DNA from: Bradyrhizobium jicamae
GTDB taxonomy: Bacteria; Pseudomonadota; Alphaproteobacteria; Rhizobiales; Xanthobacteraceae
Assembly (NCBI RefSeq): GCF_018130215.1
Contig: NZ_JAFCKQ010000005.1
Coordinates: forward strand, 124,001 to 188,000
Length of the DNA: 64,000 nucleotides
Reading direction: 5' to 3'
A program made the position numbers and the translations under genes. The notes under the pieces are model-generated. The model saw nothing but the letters and a program-made list of their open reading frames with translations, was not told the origin of the DNA and searched no databases. Shown piece by piece: positions 52,363 to 61,234 of this stretch (position 1 is its first letter; every line of letters begins with the position of its first letter).

Positions 52363-55300
52363 TCAATGCGCCTCGTCCCAATTGTTCGCGGCGCGGGCGT
52401 CGACCTGGAGCGGCAGTGACAGCAGGACGGCCGGGAACGGCGCATCCTGCATCACCTTCTGCACCACCGGCAGCGTTGCCGCGACCTCGTCGTCGGGCAC
52501 CTCGAAGATCAGCTCGTCATGCACCTGCAGCAGCATCTGCGCCGAGAGCTTCTTCTCCGCGAGCGCGTCCTCCATCCGGATCATCGCGCGACGGATGATG
52601 TCGGCGGCCGAGCCCTGCAGGCGGGCGTTGATCGCAGCGCGTTCGTTGAAGGCGCGGTGCGAGGCGTTCGAGGCCTTGATCTCGGGATAGTACATTTTGC
52701 GCCCGAACAGGGTGGTGACATAGCCATTGCGCCGGCAGAAGTCCTTGGTCTCGTCCATATAGGCGCGGATGCCCGGGAAACGCTCGAAATACTTCTTGAT
52801 GTAGGCCGAGGCCTCCTCGCGCGCGATGCCGAGCTGGTTGGCAAGGCCGAACGCCGAAATGCCGTAGATGATGCCGAAATTGATCGCCTTGGCGCGACGA
52901 CGCACCTCGCTCGGCATGTCCTTGACCGGCACGCCGAACATTTCGGACGCGGTCATCGCGTGGATGTCGAGCCCGTCGCGGAACGCCTGGCGCAGCACCG
53001 GCACGTCGGCGATCTCCGCGAGCAGGCGCAACTCGATCTGCGAGTAGTCCGCCGATACCAGCTTGTGGCCGGGTGTCGCGATGAAGGCGCGGCGGATCTT
53101 GCGGCCGTCTTCGGTGCGCACCGGAATGTTCTGCAGGTTCGGCTCGTTCGACGACAGCCGGCCGGTGGTGGTGGCGGCCAGCGCGTAGGTGGTGTGGACT
53201 CGATGGGTCTGCGGATTGACGTAGGTCGGCAGCGCGTCGGTGTAGGTCGACTTCAGCTTCGACACCTGACGCCACTCGAGAATCTTCTTCGGGAATTCGT
53301 GGCCCTGCTCGGCGAGATCATCCAGCACCTGCGCGGTCGTCGACCACGCGCCGGTCTTGGTCCTGGTGCCGCCGGGCAATCCCATCTTGCCGAAGATGAT
53401 GTCGCCGATCTGCTTGGGGCTGCCGACATTGACCGGCTCGCCGGCGATCTCCTGGATCTCGGCCTCGACCCGCGCCGCGGTCTGCGCGAAATCGCCCGAC
53501 AGCCGCGAGAGCACCTGGCGATCGATCGAGATGCCGCGGCGCTCCATCCGCGCGAGCACCGACACCAGCGGCCGCTCCAGCGTCTCATAGACGGTGGCCA
53601 TGCGGTCGGCGACGAGCCGTGGTTTCAGCACGCGCCACAGCCGCAGCGTCACGTCGGCGCTCTCAGCCGCATATTCCGCGGCCCTCTCGATCGCGACCTG
53701 GTCGAAGGTCAGCTTGCCCTTGCCGCTGCCGACGAGGCCGCCGTAACTGACGACGGCATGTCCGAACCAGCGTTCGGCGAGCGCCTCCATCGCCTGCGAG
53801 CCGCGGCCGGCATCAAGCGCGTAAGACATCAGCAGCGCGTCGTCATGGTTGCGCAAGGTGATGCCGTGCTGCGCGAGCAACACGGCGGTGAACTTGACGT
53901 TGAAGCCGACCTTCTGAATGCCCGCCGATTCGAGCAGCGGCTTGAGCGCGTCCAGCGCCTCGTCGGCCTTGATCTGGCCGGGCGCGAGGCCCGCGTCGAA
54001 CAGACCCGCGCCGCCGCCGGGCTGCTTGTGGCCGAGCGGCACATAGCAGGCCTCGTTGGGCGCCAGCGCCAGCGCCAATCCGGAGAGCTCGGCCTGCATC
54101 GGGTCGATCGAGTCGGACATCGCCTCGATCGCTAGGTGGCCGGTATCCTGCACGCGCGCGAGGAAGGCTTGCAACTGATCGAGGCTGCCGATGGCATGGT
54201 AAGCCTTGCGGTCGAAGCCGATCTTCCTGATCGCCTCGCCGCGGCTTTCCGCCAGCGTTGTGGGCGTACCTTTCAGGCTGGATCCCTTGTCGTCGCGTGC
54301 ACCGCTCGGCCTGCTGCGTTCCTTCGCGACCGAGGAGGCGGGTGCCGTGGCTGCCGGTGCGTCTCCGGGCGCCGGCCTGACGTCCGACGGCGGCAGCGGC
54401 GAAAACACGCTCGCACCACTCTTGTTGCCGGGGTCTGCATCAATGGCGGCCGGATCGATCTGTGCGTATTCGGCGACGCGGCGGGTGAGGGTGGAGAACT
54501 CCATCGCCTTGAGGAAGGCGATCAGCTTGCGCGCGTCGGGCTCGTGCACCGCGAGGTCGTCGAGCGGCACGTCGAGATCGACCTTGTCGTCGAGCAGGAC
54601 CAGCTGCCGCGAGATGCGCGCCTTCTCGGCATTCTCGAGCAGCGCCTCGCGCCGCTTCGGCTGCTTGATCTCGGTCGCGCGGAACAGCAGCTGATCGAGG
54701 TCGCCATATTCGATGATCAGCTGTGCCGCGGTCTTGATGCCGATCCCGGGCACGCCGGGTACGTTGTCGGTGGAGTCGCCGGCCAGCGCCTGCACCTCGA
54801 CCACCTTCTCCGGCGGCACGCCGAATTTCTCGATCACCTCGTCCCGGCCGATGCGTCGGTCCTTCATGGTGTCGAACATCGTGACCTTGTCGTTGACGAG
54901 CTGCATCAGGTCCTTGTCCGACGATACAATCGTCGTGGTCGCGCCGAGTTCGCTTGCCTGCCGCGCATAGGTCGCGATCAGGTCGTCGGCCTCGAAACCC
55001 GCCTGTTCGAGGCAGGGCAGGTCGAAGGCGCGCACCGCCTCGCGGATCAGCGCGAATTGCGGAATCAGGTCATCAGGCGCCGGCGGCCGGTGCGCCTTGT
55101 AGTCGGGATAGAGCTTGTTGCGGAAGGTGATCTCGGACTTGTCGAATACGATCGCAAGATGGGTCGGCCGGTTGTTCTCGGGCATGTCGCGCAACAGCTT
55201 CCACAGCATGTTGCAGAAGCCGAGTACGGCATTGACCTGCAGCCCGTCGGACTTGCGGTTCAGCGGCGGCAGCGCGTGATAGGCGCGGAAAATGTAGGAT

Positions 55301-55413
55301 GAGCCGTCGACCAGAAAGACGTGGTCGCCTTTCGCTGCCGCCCTGGCGGCAACGGGCTTTGGCGCGGGCTTCGGATCCGACTTGGCGGGGGCTTTGGAGG
55401 CTGTTTTCGGCAT
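52363..55413 (-). CDS. polA: DNA polymerase I with degenerate 3'-5' exonuclease domain
   Basis: A 1016-aa enzyme for gap filling and primer removal. Residues 30-320 are the 5'-3' flap nuclease (FLVDGSSYIFRAYHALPP, SSDKDLMQLV, GDSTDNVPGVPGIG). After a variable linker (330-395), residues 420-600 are the exonuclease fold, and 640-1016 the polymerase (VSADYSQIELRLLAEIA, YGISAFGLANQLGI, LQVHDELIFEV). The exonuclease metal ligands known from E. coli are changed: D355 position is E430, E357 is M432, D424 is T509, D501 is S585, although surrounding residues align well. So proofreading is predicted to be absent; polymerase motifs A, B and C look intact. It is transcribed alone. Ends in a family C hairpin. 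Confidence 0.97.
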   Translation of the reverse strand: MPKTASKAPAKSDPKPAPKPVAARAAAKGDHVFLVDGSSYIFRAYHALPPLNRKSDGLQVNAVLGFCNMLWKLLRDMPENNRPTHLAIVFDKSEITFRNKLYPDYKAHRPPAPDDLIPQFALIREAVRAFDLPCLEQAGFEADDLIATYARQASELGATTTIVSSDKDLMQLVNDKVTMFDTMKDRRIGRDEVIEKFGVPPEKVVEVQALAGDSTDNVPGVPGIGIKTAAQLIIEYGDLDQLLFRATEIKQPKRREALLENAEKARISRQLVLLDDKVDLDVPLDDLAVHEPDARKLIAFLKAMEFSTLTRRVAEYAQIDPAAIDADPGNKSGASVFSPLPPSDVRPAPGDAPAATAPASSVAKERSRPSGARDDKGSSLKGTPTTLAESRGEAIRKIGFDRKAYHAIGSLDQLQAFLARVQDTGHLAIEAMSDSIDPMQAELSGLALALAPNEACYVPLGHKQPGGGAGLFDAGLAPGQIKADEALDALKPLLESAGIQKVGFNVKFTAVLLAQHGITLRNHDDALLMSYALDAGRGSQAMEALAERWFGHAVVSYGGLVGSGKGKLTFDQVAIERAAEYAAESADVTLRLWRVLKPRLVADRMATVYETLERPLVSVLARMERRGISIDRQVLSRLSGDFAQTAARVEAEIQEIAGEPVNVGSPKQIGDIIFGKMGLPGGTRTKTGAWSTTAQVLDDLAEQGHEFPKKILEWRQVSKLKSTYTDALPTYVNPQTHRVHTTYALAATTTGRLSSNEPNLQNIPVRTEDGRKIRRAFIATPGHKLVSADYSQIELRLLAEIADVPVLRQAFRDGLDIHAMTASEMFGVPVKDMPSEVRRRAKAINFGIIYGISAFGLANQLGIAREEASAYIKKYFERFPGIRAYMDETKDFCRRNGYVTTLFGRKMYYPEIKASNASHRAFNERAAINARLQGSAADIIRRAMIRMEDALAEKKLSAQMLLQVHDELIFEVPDDEVAATLPVVQKVMQDAPFPAVLLSLPLQVDARAANNWDEAH

Positions 55414-55490
55414 GGCCGAAATCTAGGGATTTTTGCCCGGAATTGACAGCCTTCGTACCGTGGATTCTGTGCGGGCCGCACATCAATTGT

Positions 55491-55512
55491 CGTCCTGGCT
55501 TTCGCCAGGACG
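55491..55512. repeat. Perfect nine-base-pair palindrome
   Basis: CGTCCTGGC, loop TTTC, GCCAGGACG. It lies between the response-regulator gene's stop (55524) and polA. No T-run follows on the minus strand; it may still fold in the 3' end of the two-component operon transcript. I take it as a dispersed palindrome. Confidence 0.6.
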
Positions 55513-55523
55513 AAGCCTAGGAG

Positions 55524-56261
55524 CTACGCCTTGTCCCCGGTTGGCGAGAACAGGTAGCCGCCGCCCCTGATCGTGCGGATCACGGCCGGTTTGGTCGGAT
55601 CGATCTCGATCTTGCGTCGGATGCGCATGATGCGCAGGTCAACCGCGCGGTCGAAGGCCTCCGCGTCGCGCGCATTGGCGAGTTCCAGCAGCCGTTCGCG
55701 CGACAGCACACGTTTCGGGTTGGCCGCGAATACCTTCAACAGGCCAAATTCGGAGGCCGTGAGTGGGTGCTCGTTGCCTTCGTCATCGCGCAAGGCCTGG
55801 GCCTCGAGATCGAGCCATTTGGTGCCGAACCGCACCAGCTGCTCCTTCGCGGCCTTCGCACTTGCGGGTTCCGGTGCCGCTGATTTCGCCGGCCCGGCGC
55901 GCCGCAGCACGGAGCGGATGCGGGCCATCAGCTCGCGCAGCTCGCAGGGCTTTGCCACATAATCGTCGGCGCCGAGCTCGAGCCCGACCACGCGGTCGAT
56001 CGGACTGGCAGTGGCTGTCAGCATGATGACGGGGACGTTGATGCGGCTCTTGAGGTCGCGGACGATCGACAGCCCGTCTTCCTCGGGCATGTTGAGGTCC
56101 AGCACCACGAGATCGGGCACGCAGGTCTCGATCTCCTTGCGCAGGCTCTTGCCCCCATCGCACAGCGTTACGCCGAAGCCGTGCATCTTGAGGTAATCGC
56201 CGACCATCTCGCGGGCCGGGGCCTCGTCGTCGACGATGAAGATATGCGGGGTCTGGCTCAT
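55524..56261 (-). CDS. OmpR-family response regulator
   Basis: A 245-aa response regulator. The receiver has IFIVDDEAPAREMV, the phosphorylation site LVVLDLNMPEEDG, the conserved MLTATAS and the lysine in AKPCELREL. A Pro/Ala-rich hinge precedes a winged-helix DNA-binding domain (HPLTASEFGLLKVFAANPKRVLSRERLLE, FDRAVDLRIMRIRRKIE). Its ATG overlaps the hybrid kinase stop (ATGA at 56258-56261), so it is the last gene of a coupled operon that starts with an orphan TRAP-type binding protein. Family precedent suggests TorR-like control, but the target genes are unknown. Confidence 0.93.
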   Translation of the reverse strand: MSQTPHIFIVDDEAPAREMVGDYLKMHGFGVTLCDGGKSLRKEIETCVPDLVVLDLNMPEEDGLSIVRDLKSRINVPVIMLTATASPIDRVVGLELGADDYVAKPCELRELMARIRSVLRRAGPAKSAAPEPASAKAAKEQLVRFGTKWLDLEAQALRDDEGNEHPLTASEFGLLKVFAANPKRVLSRERLLELANARDAEAFDRAVDLRIMRIRRKIEIDPTKPAVIRTIRGGGYLFSPTGDKA

Positions 56262-58006
56262 GATGGCTCTGTTGCAGGCAATGTAACCGTAAACGTCGAT
56301 CCCTGTCCGGGACCCGGGCTCTGCGCGGTCACATGGCCGCCATGCATATCGATGATGCGCTTGACGATCGAAAGCCCGAGCCCGGTTGAGCTCTCGCCCG
56401 CGGTCGGCTTCGCCGAGAGCCGCTGGAACCGGCCGAACAGCCGCCCGAGGTCCTCGGGACTGAGGCCCGGGCCCTGGTCGGCGATCCGGATCACGGTGTT
56501 GTCGCCCTCATGGCTGACCGCGACCGTGATCTTGCCGCCGATCGGCGAATATTTGATGGCGTTGCTGACGAGGTTGTCGATCGCCTCGCGGATCCGGTCG
56601 GCGTCGCACATCGTGACGAAATGCTGCGGCCCCGAGAACGAGATGCTCTGCTGCTTGTTGATGGCCGAGGGCAGGTTGGCGTCGGTGACCTCGTTGACGA
56701 GGGCGGCGACGTCGACCGGCTCCCGGCGGATCGTGATGTCGAAGGCGTCGGCCATCGCGTCCGAGATCAGATGATCGACCATCGAGGTCAGCCGCTTGGT
56801 CGCATCCCTGATGTGCTCGACCTGCGCGGTGACGCTTTCCTTCGGCGAGCCGGCACCGATCAACTCGGTCAGCATTTCGGTGCGGCCGAGGATCACCCCG
56901 AGCGGGTTCTTCAGGTCGTGGGCGACGGTGCCGAGGATCTCGTTCTTGAAACCGTTGGCGCGCTGCAGGCGCAGCCACTGCGCCGACAGCCGCCGGTTGG
57001 CCTGCATCAGCGCCCTGGTGCGCTGCGCGACGCGGTCCTCGAGCTGGGTGTTGGCCTCGTGGAGCTGCTGGTAGAGGATCACATTGTCGAAGGCGATCGA
57101 CAGCCGGCTCGAGAAGATCTCGACCAGCGCGCGGTCGGTGTCGGAGAGCTGGCGCTCGGCCTGCAACAGCACCACGACCTCGCGGCCGCTGCCGGTGCGC
57201 GAATAGAGCACGCTGCGGTGGTCGGCGAATTCGTTCTTGCGGCGCTGGAAGGCGGCTTCCACCATTTCCCGCAGGTCGGGATCGAGTGCTTTCGAGGACG
57301 TGGTGCCGATGAATCGGCTGTAGCAGCCGGAGCAGGCCAGCACCGAGAAGTCCGCGGCTGCCGCATTGCCGTCGTCGCGCAGCACCAGGATGCCGGCGCA
57401 GTCGACATTGAGCAGTGAGGCGAGCTGGGTCAGCACGCCTTCGGCGAGGCGCTGCATCGACTTGAAATCGTAGAGCGTCGAGGCCGCATCGATGATGATC
57501 TCGAGCCCGCGCCGCGTCTGCACCATGCGCTCGAGCTGCTGGAAGCTGCGCAGCGCGGCGGTCAGCGAGGTGAACAGCTTGTCGGCGGTGAGCTCGGTCT
57601 TCGCCTTGTAGTCGTTGATGTCGTACTGGACGATGACCCGCCGTTCCGGCGCCTGTCCCGGCTGGCCGGTGCGCAGGATGATGCGAACGGTCTCGTTCCT
57701 GATGTCGTTGCGGATGTATTCGACGAGATCGAGGCCGGCGACGTCGGTTTCCATGATGACGTCGAGCAGCACGGCGGCGATGTCGGGATTGTCCCGCATC
57801 AGCGTGCGGCCCTCTGCCGCGGAATAGGCCGAGAGGATTTCCAGCGTGGCGCCATTCAAATTGTAGTCGCTGAGCGCGAAACGGGTACCTTCGTGCACCG
57901 CGTGATCGTCGTCGATGACGGCGATCTTCCACTTGCGCGCCGGCGTATCCTCCGGAGGGGTCTCGGTATCGTCGATCAGGTGGAGGACATCGTCCTGTTC
58001 GGCCAT
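56258..58006 (-). CDS. REC-DUF3369-histidine kinase hybrid
   Basis: A 582-aa soluble protein. Residues 25-150 form a receiver (KIAVIDDDHAVHEG, AVLLDVIMETDVAGLDLVEYI). The middle 160 residues are DUF3369, a domain usually found with receivers in signalling proteins (LEIIIDAASTLYDFKSMQRLAEGVL; LNVDCAGILVLRD; FSSRLSIAFDNVILYQQL). The C-terminal kinase has HisKA GTVAHDLKNPLGVILGRTEML and the HATPase motifs NLVSNAIKYSPIGG, IRIADQGPGLS and STGLGLSIVKRI. It overlaps the upstream kinase gene by 31 bases and the downstream regulator by four. The order suggests a two-step phosphorelay with the membrane kinase. No membrane segment. Confidence 0.9.
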   Translation of the reverse strand: MAEQDDVLHLIDDTETPPEDTPARKWKIAVIDDDHAVHEGTRFALSDYNLNGATLEILSAYSAAEGRTLMRDNPDIAAVLLDVIMETDVAGLDLVEYIRNDIRNETVRIILRTGQPGQAPERRVIVQYDINDYKAKTELTADKLFTSLTAALRSFQQLERMVQTRRGLEIIIDAASTLYDFKSMQRLAEGVLTQLASLLNVDCAGILVLRDDGNAAAADFSVLACSGCYSRFIGTTSSKALDPDLREMVEAAFQRRKNEFADHRSVLYSRTGSGREVVVLLQAERQLSDTDRALVEIFSSRLSIAFDNVILYQQLHEANTQLEDRVAQRTRALMQANRRLSAQWLRLQRANGFKNEILGTVAHDLKNPLGVILGRTEMLTELIGAGSPKESVTAQVEHIRDATKRLTSMVDHLISDAMADAFDITIRREPVDVAALVNEVTDANLPSAINKQQSISFSGPQHFVTMCDADRIREAIDNLVSNAIKYSPIGGKITVAVSHEGDNTVIRIADQGPGLSPEDLGRLFGRFQRLSAKPTAGESSTGLGLSIVKRIIDMHGGHVTAQSPGPGQGSTFTVTLPATEPS

Positions 58007-60015
58007 TGACTGGTTCCGTCGGCTGCTGCGTCAGTGATCGTGGGCTGGCCCTTGGCGATCCTGGGCATGATAATGCGAAAAGTGGTGCCTTGTCCTACCC
58101 TTGACTCCAGCATCATGCGCCCGCCGAGCTGTTGGGTGACGAGGTTGTAGACGATATGCAGGCCGAGGCCCGTGCCGCCTTCGTTGCGGCGCGTCGTGAA
58201 GAACGGGTCGAACGCCTGCCGCTGCACGTCCGGCGTCATGCCGGCACCGTCGTCGGCGAAGATGATCTCGACATCGTCGGTACCGCGCGCCCGCGCCGTG
58301 ATCGTGATCGTGCCGGAACGGCCGTCGGCGAACGCATGATTGACTGCGTTGAGGAAAAGATTGGTTAAAATCTGCCCATAGGCGCCGGGATAGCCGTCGA
58401 TCAGCAGGCCCTCGGGCACATCGACCGACAGTGTGATGGCGGCTTTTTTCAGCACCGGACGCAGGCTGGCCACGATCTGGTCGGTGGATTCACTCAAGTT
58501 GAACTGGCGGCGCTCGGCATGCGAGCGGTCGACGGCGACCTGCTTGAACGACTGGATCAGCTCGCCGGCGCGCTGCAGATTGGCGACGAGCTGCTGCGAC
58601 GCGTCGCGCGAGGTGCGGACGAACTCGTCGAGCTTGGAGCGGCGCAGCTGCTCGGTCTTCAGGTCGCTCTCGAACATTTCGGCGCGTCGGGCAAAGCTCG
58701 AAGCCACGGTCAGGCTGATGCCGATCGGATTGTTGACCTCGTGCGCGACGCCGGCGACGAGGCCACCGAGTGCCGCGAGCCGCTCGGCGTCGATCAGGTT
58801 CTGCTGAGCGGCGTTGAGCTCGAGCAGCGCGCCCTCGGCCTTCTCCTTGGAGGCGCGCAGCTCGTCCTCGGTCTTGCGTTTTGCGATCGCGTTCTCGCGG
58901 AACACCTCGACCGCACGCGCCATGGCGCCGACCTCGTCCTTGGCCGTGGTGCCCTGCACCGGGCGGTCATAGTCACCGGAGGTGATGGCGCGCATCGAGG
59001 CCATGATCTGCGCCAGCGGCAGCCGGATCGACAGCGCGATCATGACGCCGGCGGACATGATGATGCCGAGGAAGATCACGGCGATCGACAGCACCCGCCG
59101 CGAGATCGCCGCCAGCGTCCTGTCGAAAGTCTCCTGCGCCTTCTGCTCACGCTGGCGCATCTTGGTTGAGAGGTCGTCGATCGCGCCGATCGCGTCCGCC
59201 TGGCTGGCGTCGATGCTGTTGCGCAACAGGTCGGTGCGATTGGTCAGCTGCTCGCTCAGCTTGGCGAGCCCGTCGCGCAGCTCGGCAGTCTTGACCTTGA
59301 GCCGCGCCAGCGCCATGCGTTGCAGGTCGTTCTCCGCGAGATCCGTCATGACCGGGATGGTCTTCTCGATCGTGTCGGTGTTGCGGCGGGCCTCTTCGGC
59401 CGAGTCCGGCGCCAGCGACAGATAATAGGTGTTGGCCGCGACCAGCAGCGAGGTGAATGCCTCGCGTGACTTGCCGAGCGCAGGCCAGATCAGCGCGTCG
59501 CGATGACCGGTCGCGCCCTCGATGATCGAATAGAGCCCGGCCATGTCCTTGGTCGGCGCCAGCACCTGTTCGTTATAGGTCCTGGCAATGGTCGCCTGCA
59601 CGGCGCGCAACTCGCCAAAGCCGTCGAGGAAGCGGCTGGTGACGCGCTCCAGCTGCTCCACCGAACCCGACAGCATCGGATCGGTGGAGGCGCGCGTCGT
59701 CAGCGTGCCGAGCACGGCCTCGCGAAGCAGCAGGATCTCCGCGAACAGGTCGGGGCTCGGCTGGTTGATGTAGCGGTGGATCAGGTTTTGCAGCCTGGAG
59801 GTCTCGCTTTCGAGCTTGGCCAGGATCTTGTCGGACTCCCGCACCTGGCGGACGTCGTCCCAGGCCGAGCCGAGCACCTTTGCCCCGTTCCAGATCAGCA
59901 CCGCGAGCACGATCACGACGGCGGAATTGAGTAGCGCGATCGAAAGGATGCGCCAGCGGATCGGGACCGCGCGCAGCAACTGGACGATGCGGAAGCGGCC
60001 CTGCGCGATGAACAC
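57976..60015 (-). CDS. Membrane histidine kinase with large helical periplasmic domain
   Basis: A 679-aa sensor kinase. TM1 is residues about 20-45 (ILSIALLNSAVVIVLAVLIW); then a helical periplasmic domain of about 270 residues (ESETSRLQNLIHRYINQPSPDLF, TGHRDALIWPALGKSREAFTSLL); TM2 is VLSIAVIFLGIIMSAGVMIALSI; then HAMP, a coiled coil, and kinase domains with phospho-acceptor VAGVAHEVNNPIGISL and HATPase NLFLNAVNHAFADG, FADDGAGMTP and GGTGLGLHIVYNL. I chose GTG 60015, which has AGGGAGG seven bases upstream; a TTG at 60054 has none. This layout is like TorS-type sensors. The gene follows the binding protein by 46 bases. Confidence 0.9.
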   Translation of the reverse strand: MFIAQGRFRIVQLLRAVPIRWRILSIALLNSAVVIVLAVLIWNGAKVLGSAWDDVRQVRESDKILAKLESETSRLQNLIHRYINQPSPDLFAEILLLREAVLGTLTTRASTDPMLSGSVEQLERVTSRFLDGFGELRAVQATIARTYNEQVLAPTKDMAGLYSIIEGATGHRDALIWPALGKSREAFTSLLVAANTYYLSLAPDSAEEARRNTDTIEKTIPVMTDLAENDLQRMALARLKVKTAELRDGLAKLSEQLTNRTDLLRNSIDASQADAIGAIDDLSTKMRQREQKAQETFDRTLAAISRRVLSIAVIFLGIIMSAGVMIALSIRLPLAQIMASMRAITSGDYDRPVQGTTAKDEVGAMARAVEVFRENAIAKRKTEDELRASKEKAEGALLELNAAQQNLIDAERLAALGGLVAGVAHEVNNPIGISLTVASSFARRAEMFESDLKTEQLRRSKLDEFVRTSRDASQQLVANLQRAGELIQSFKQVAVDRSHAERRQFNLSESTDQIVASLRPVLKKAAITLSVDVPEGLLIDGYPGAYGQILTNLFLNAVNHAFADGRSGTITITARARGTDDVEIIFADDGAGMTPDVQRQAFDPFFTTRRNEGGTGLGLHIVYNLVTQQLGGRMMLESRVGQGTTFRIIMPRIAKGQPTITDAAADGTSQWPNRTMSST

Positions 60016-60061
60016 CGGCCGCCTCCCTGGTCTGTCCTGTTGCGGGCTTGGCAAGATCCGG

Positions 60062-61060
60062 TTACTCCACGTTTCGGATGCGTTCGATCAGCGCCGCGAT
60101 CGCGGGATCGCTTTCCGCCCTGGCATAGATGCCTGCCATCGCGGCCTCGAGCGGCTTGCGATCGATATCGGTCACGATCTTGACGCCGGCCTGTTCCGCC
60201 TGCTGGCGCGAGCGCTCCTCGAGTTCGTTCCATTTCTCGCGCATGTAGAGGCTGGAGCGATGGGCGGCCTCACGGAAGATGGCCTGGTCCTCCGGCGACA
60301 GGCTGTTCCAGGCCTTGAGCGACATCACGAGCACTTCCGGGCTCACGGTGTGCCGGGTCAACGAGTAGTAGCCGGCGTATTTGTAATGATCCGTCGTGAC
60401 GAAGGACGGCCAGTTGTTCTCGGCGCCGTCGATCAGTCCGTTGGCGAGCCCGGCCAGCACCTGGCCGTAGGCAAGCTCGACCGGCACCGCGCCGAGCGCG
60501 CGGATCATGTCGGACATCTGCTCGGATTGCTGCACGCGCAAACGCATCCCCTTGAGATCGTCGAGCGAACGCACCGGGTGAAGGCGGTTATAGATCGAGC
60601 GGCTGCCGGAATCATAGAAGGTCAGCCCGATGAAACCGTAAGGCTCGAAGCCGTTGAGGATCTCCGTGCCGATCGGCCCGTCGAGCACCTTGTGCAGGTG
60701 ATCAAGCGACCGGAACAGGAACGGCATCGCCAGCACATTCACGGCGGGCACCAGGGATCCGATCAGGGCGACGTTGGTCCGGTTGAGGTCGATCGCGCCG
60801 GCCCGGGTCTGCTCCAGGGTCTCCTTTTCCTCGCCGAGCTGGCGCGAAGGGAAGACCTCCAGATGAAGCCGGCCGCCGGTCCGCTCGGCGATCAGACGTC
60901 CCATATAGCGCAGCGCCTGGACGGTCGGGTATTGCTCGGCCTGGGTATCGGCGGCGCGGAATTCCCGCGCAAAAGCGCTCGCCGAAACCGCCGCAAACAC
61001 CAGCGTCACGACAAGCGTAATGGTCCGCGAAAGGACGGCGCGGCGATTCACAGCCAACAA
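60062..61060 (-). CDS. TRAP-type (DctP family) solute-binding protein, orphan
   Basis: A 332-aa periplasmic binding protein. A signal peptide (AVLSRTITLVVTLVFAAVSASAFA) is followed by DctP-family segments: ADTQAEQYPTVQALRYMGRLIAERTGGRL, GEEKETLEQTRAGAIDLNR, the conserved arginine in MRLRVQQSE that usually grips a carboxylate ligand, and GLANGLIDGAENNWPSF. No DctQ or DctM permease genes are nearby, in contrast with transport systems; instead it heads an operon with two kinases and a regulator. Therefore it probably acts as a sensor subunit for the kinase. The start is uncertain among TTG 61060, TTG 61057 and GTG 61051. Confidence 0.88.
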   Translation of the reverse strand: MLAVNRRAVLSRTITLVVTLVFAAVSASAFAREFRAADTQAEQYPTVQALRYMGRLIAERTGGRLHLEVFPSRQLGEEKETLEQTRAGAIDLNRTNVALIGSLVPAVNVLAMPFLFRSLDHLHKVLDGPIGTEILNGFEPYGFIGLTFYDSGSRSIYNRLHPVRSLDDLKGMRLRVQQSEQMSDMIRALGAVPVELAYGQVLAGLANGLIDGAENNWPSFVTTDHYKYAGYYSLTRHTVSPEVLVMSLKAWNSLSPEDQAIFREAAHRSSLYMREKWNELEERSRQQAEQAGVKIVTDIDRKPLEAAMAGIYARAESDPAIAALIERIRNVE

Positions 61061-61234
61061 TTCCCCTTGTGGTTTGTGTCCAGGGCGGGAGAAAAAGGTT
61101 CAACCGATTTTTAGCAGAACCCGGTCGGTTCGCCCATTGGTCAATCGTTAATTCCGCGCTGCAACCTGCGGTAACGATTGAAACTCCGGTTGTAGCGCCT
61201 TATGACGTCACGTCGCCACCGGGAACGACTCATC
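61061..61234. other. Divergent intergenic region between two binding-protein genes
   Basis: About 170 bases separate the two start codons. It is the only place for the promoters of the two-component operon (minus) and of the ugpB-type gene (plus). I see several AT-rich short stretches (for example TTGGTCAATCGTTAATTC near 61138) but no palindrome strong enough to name an operator. Confidence 0.35.

Noticed and set aside
52519..54135. 538-residue plus-strand frame opposite polA
   Set aside because: Shadow of polA; no known domain and no start signal.
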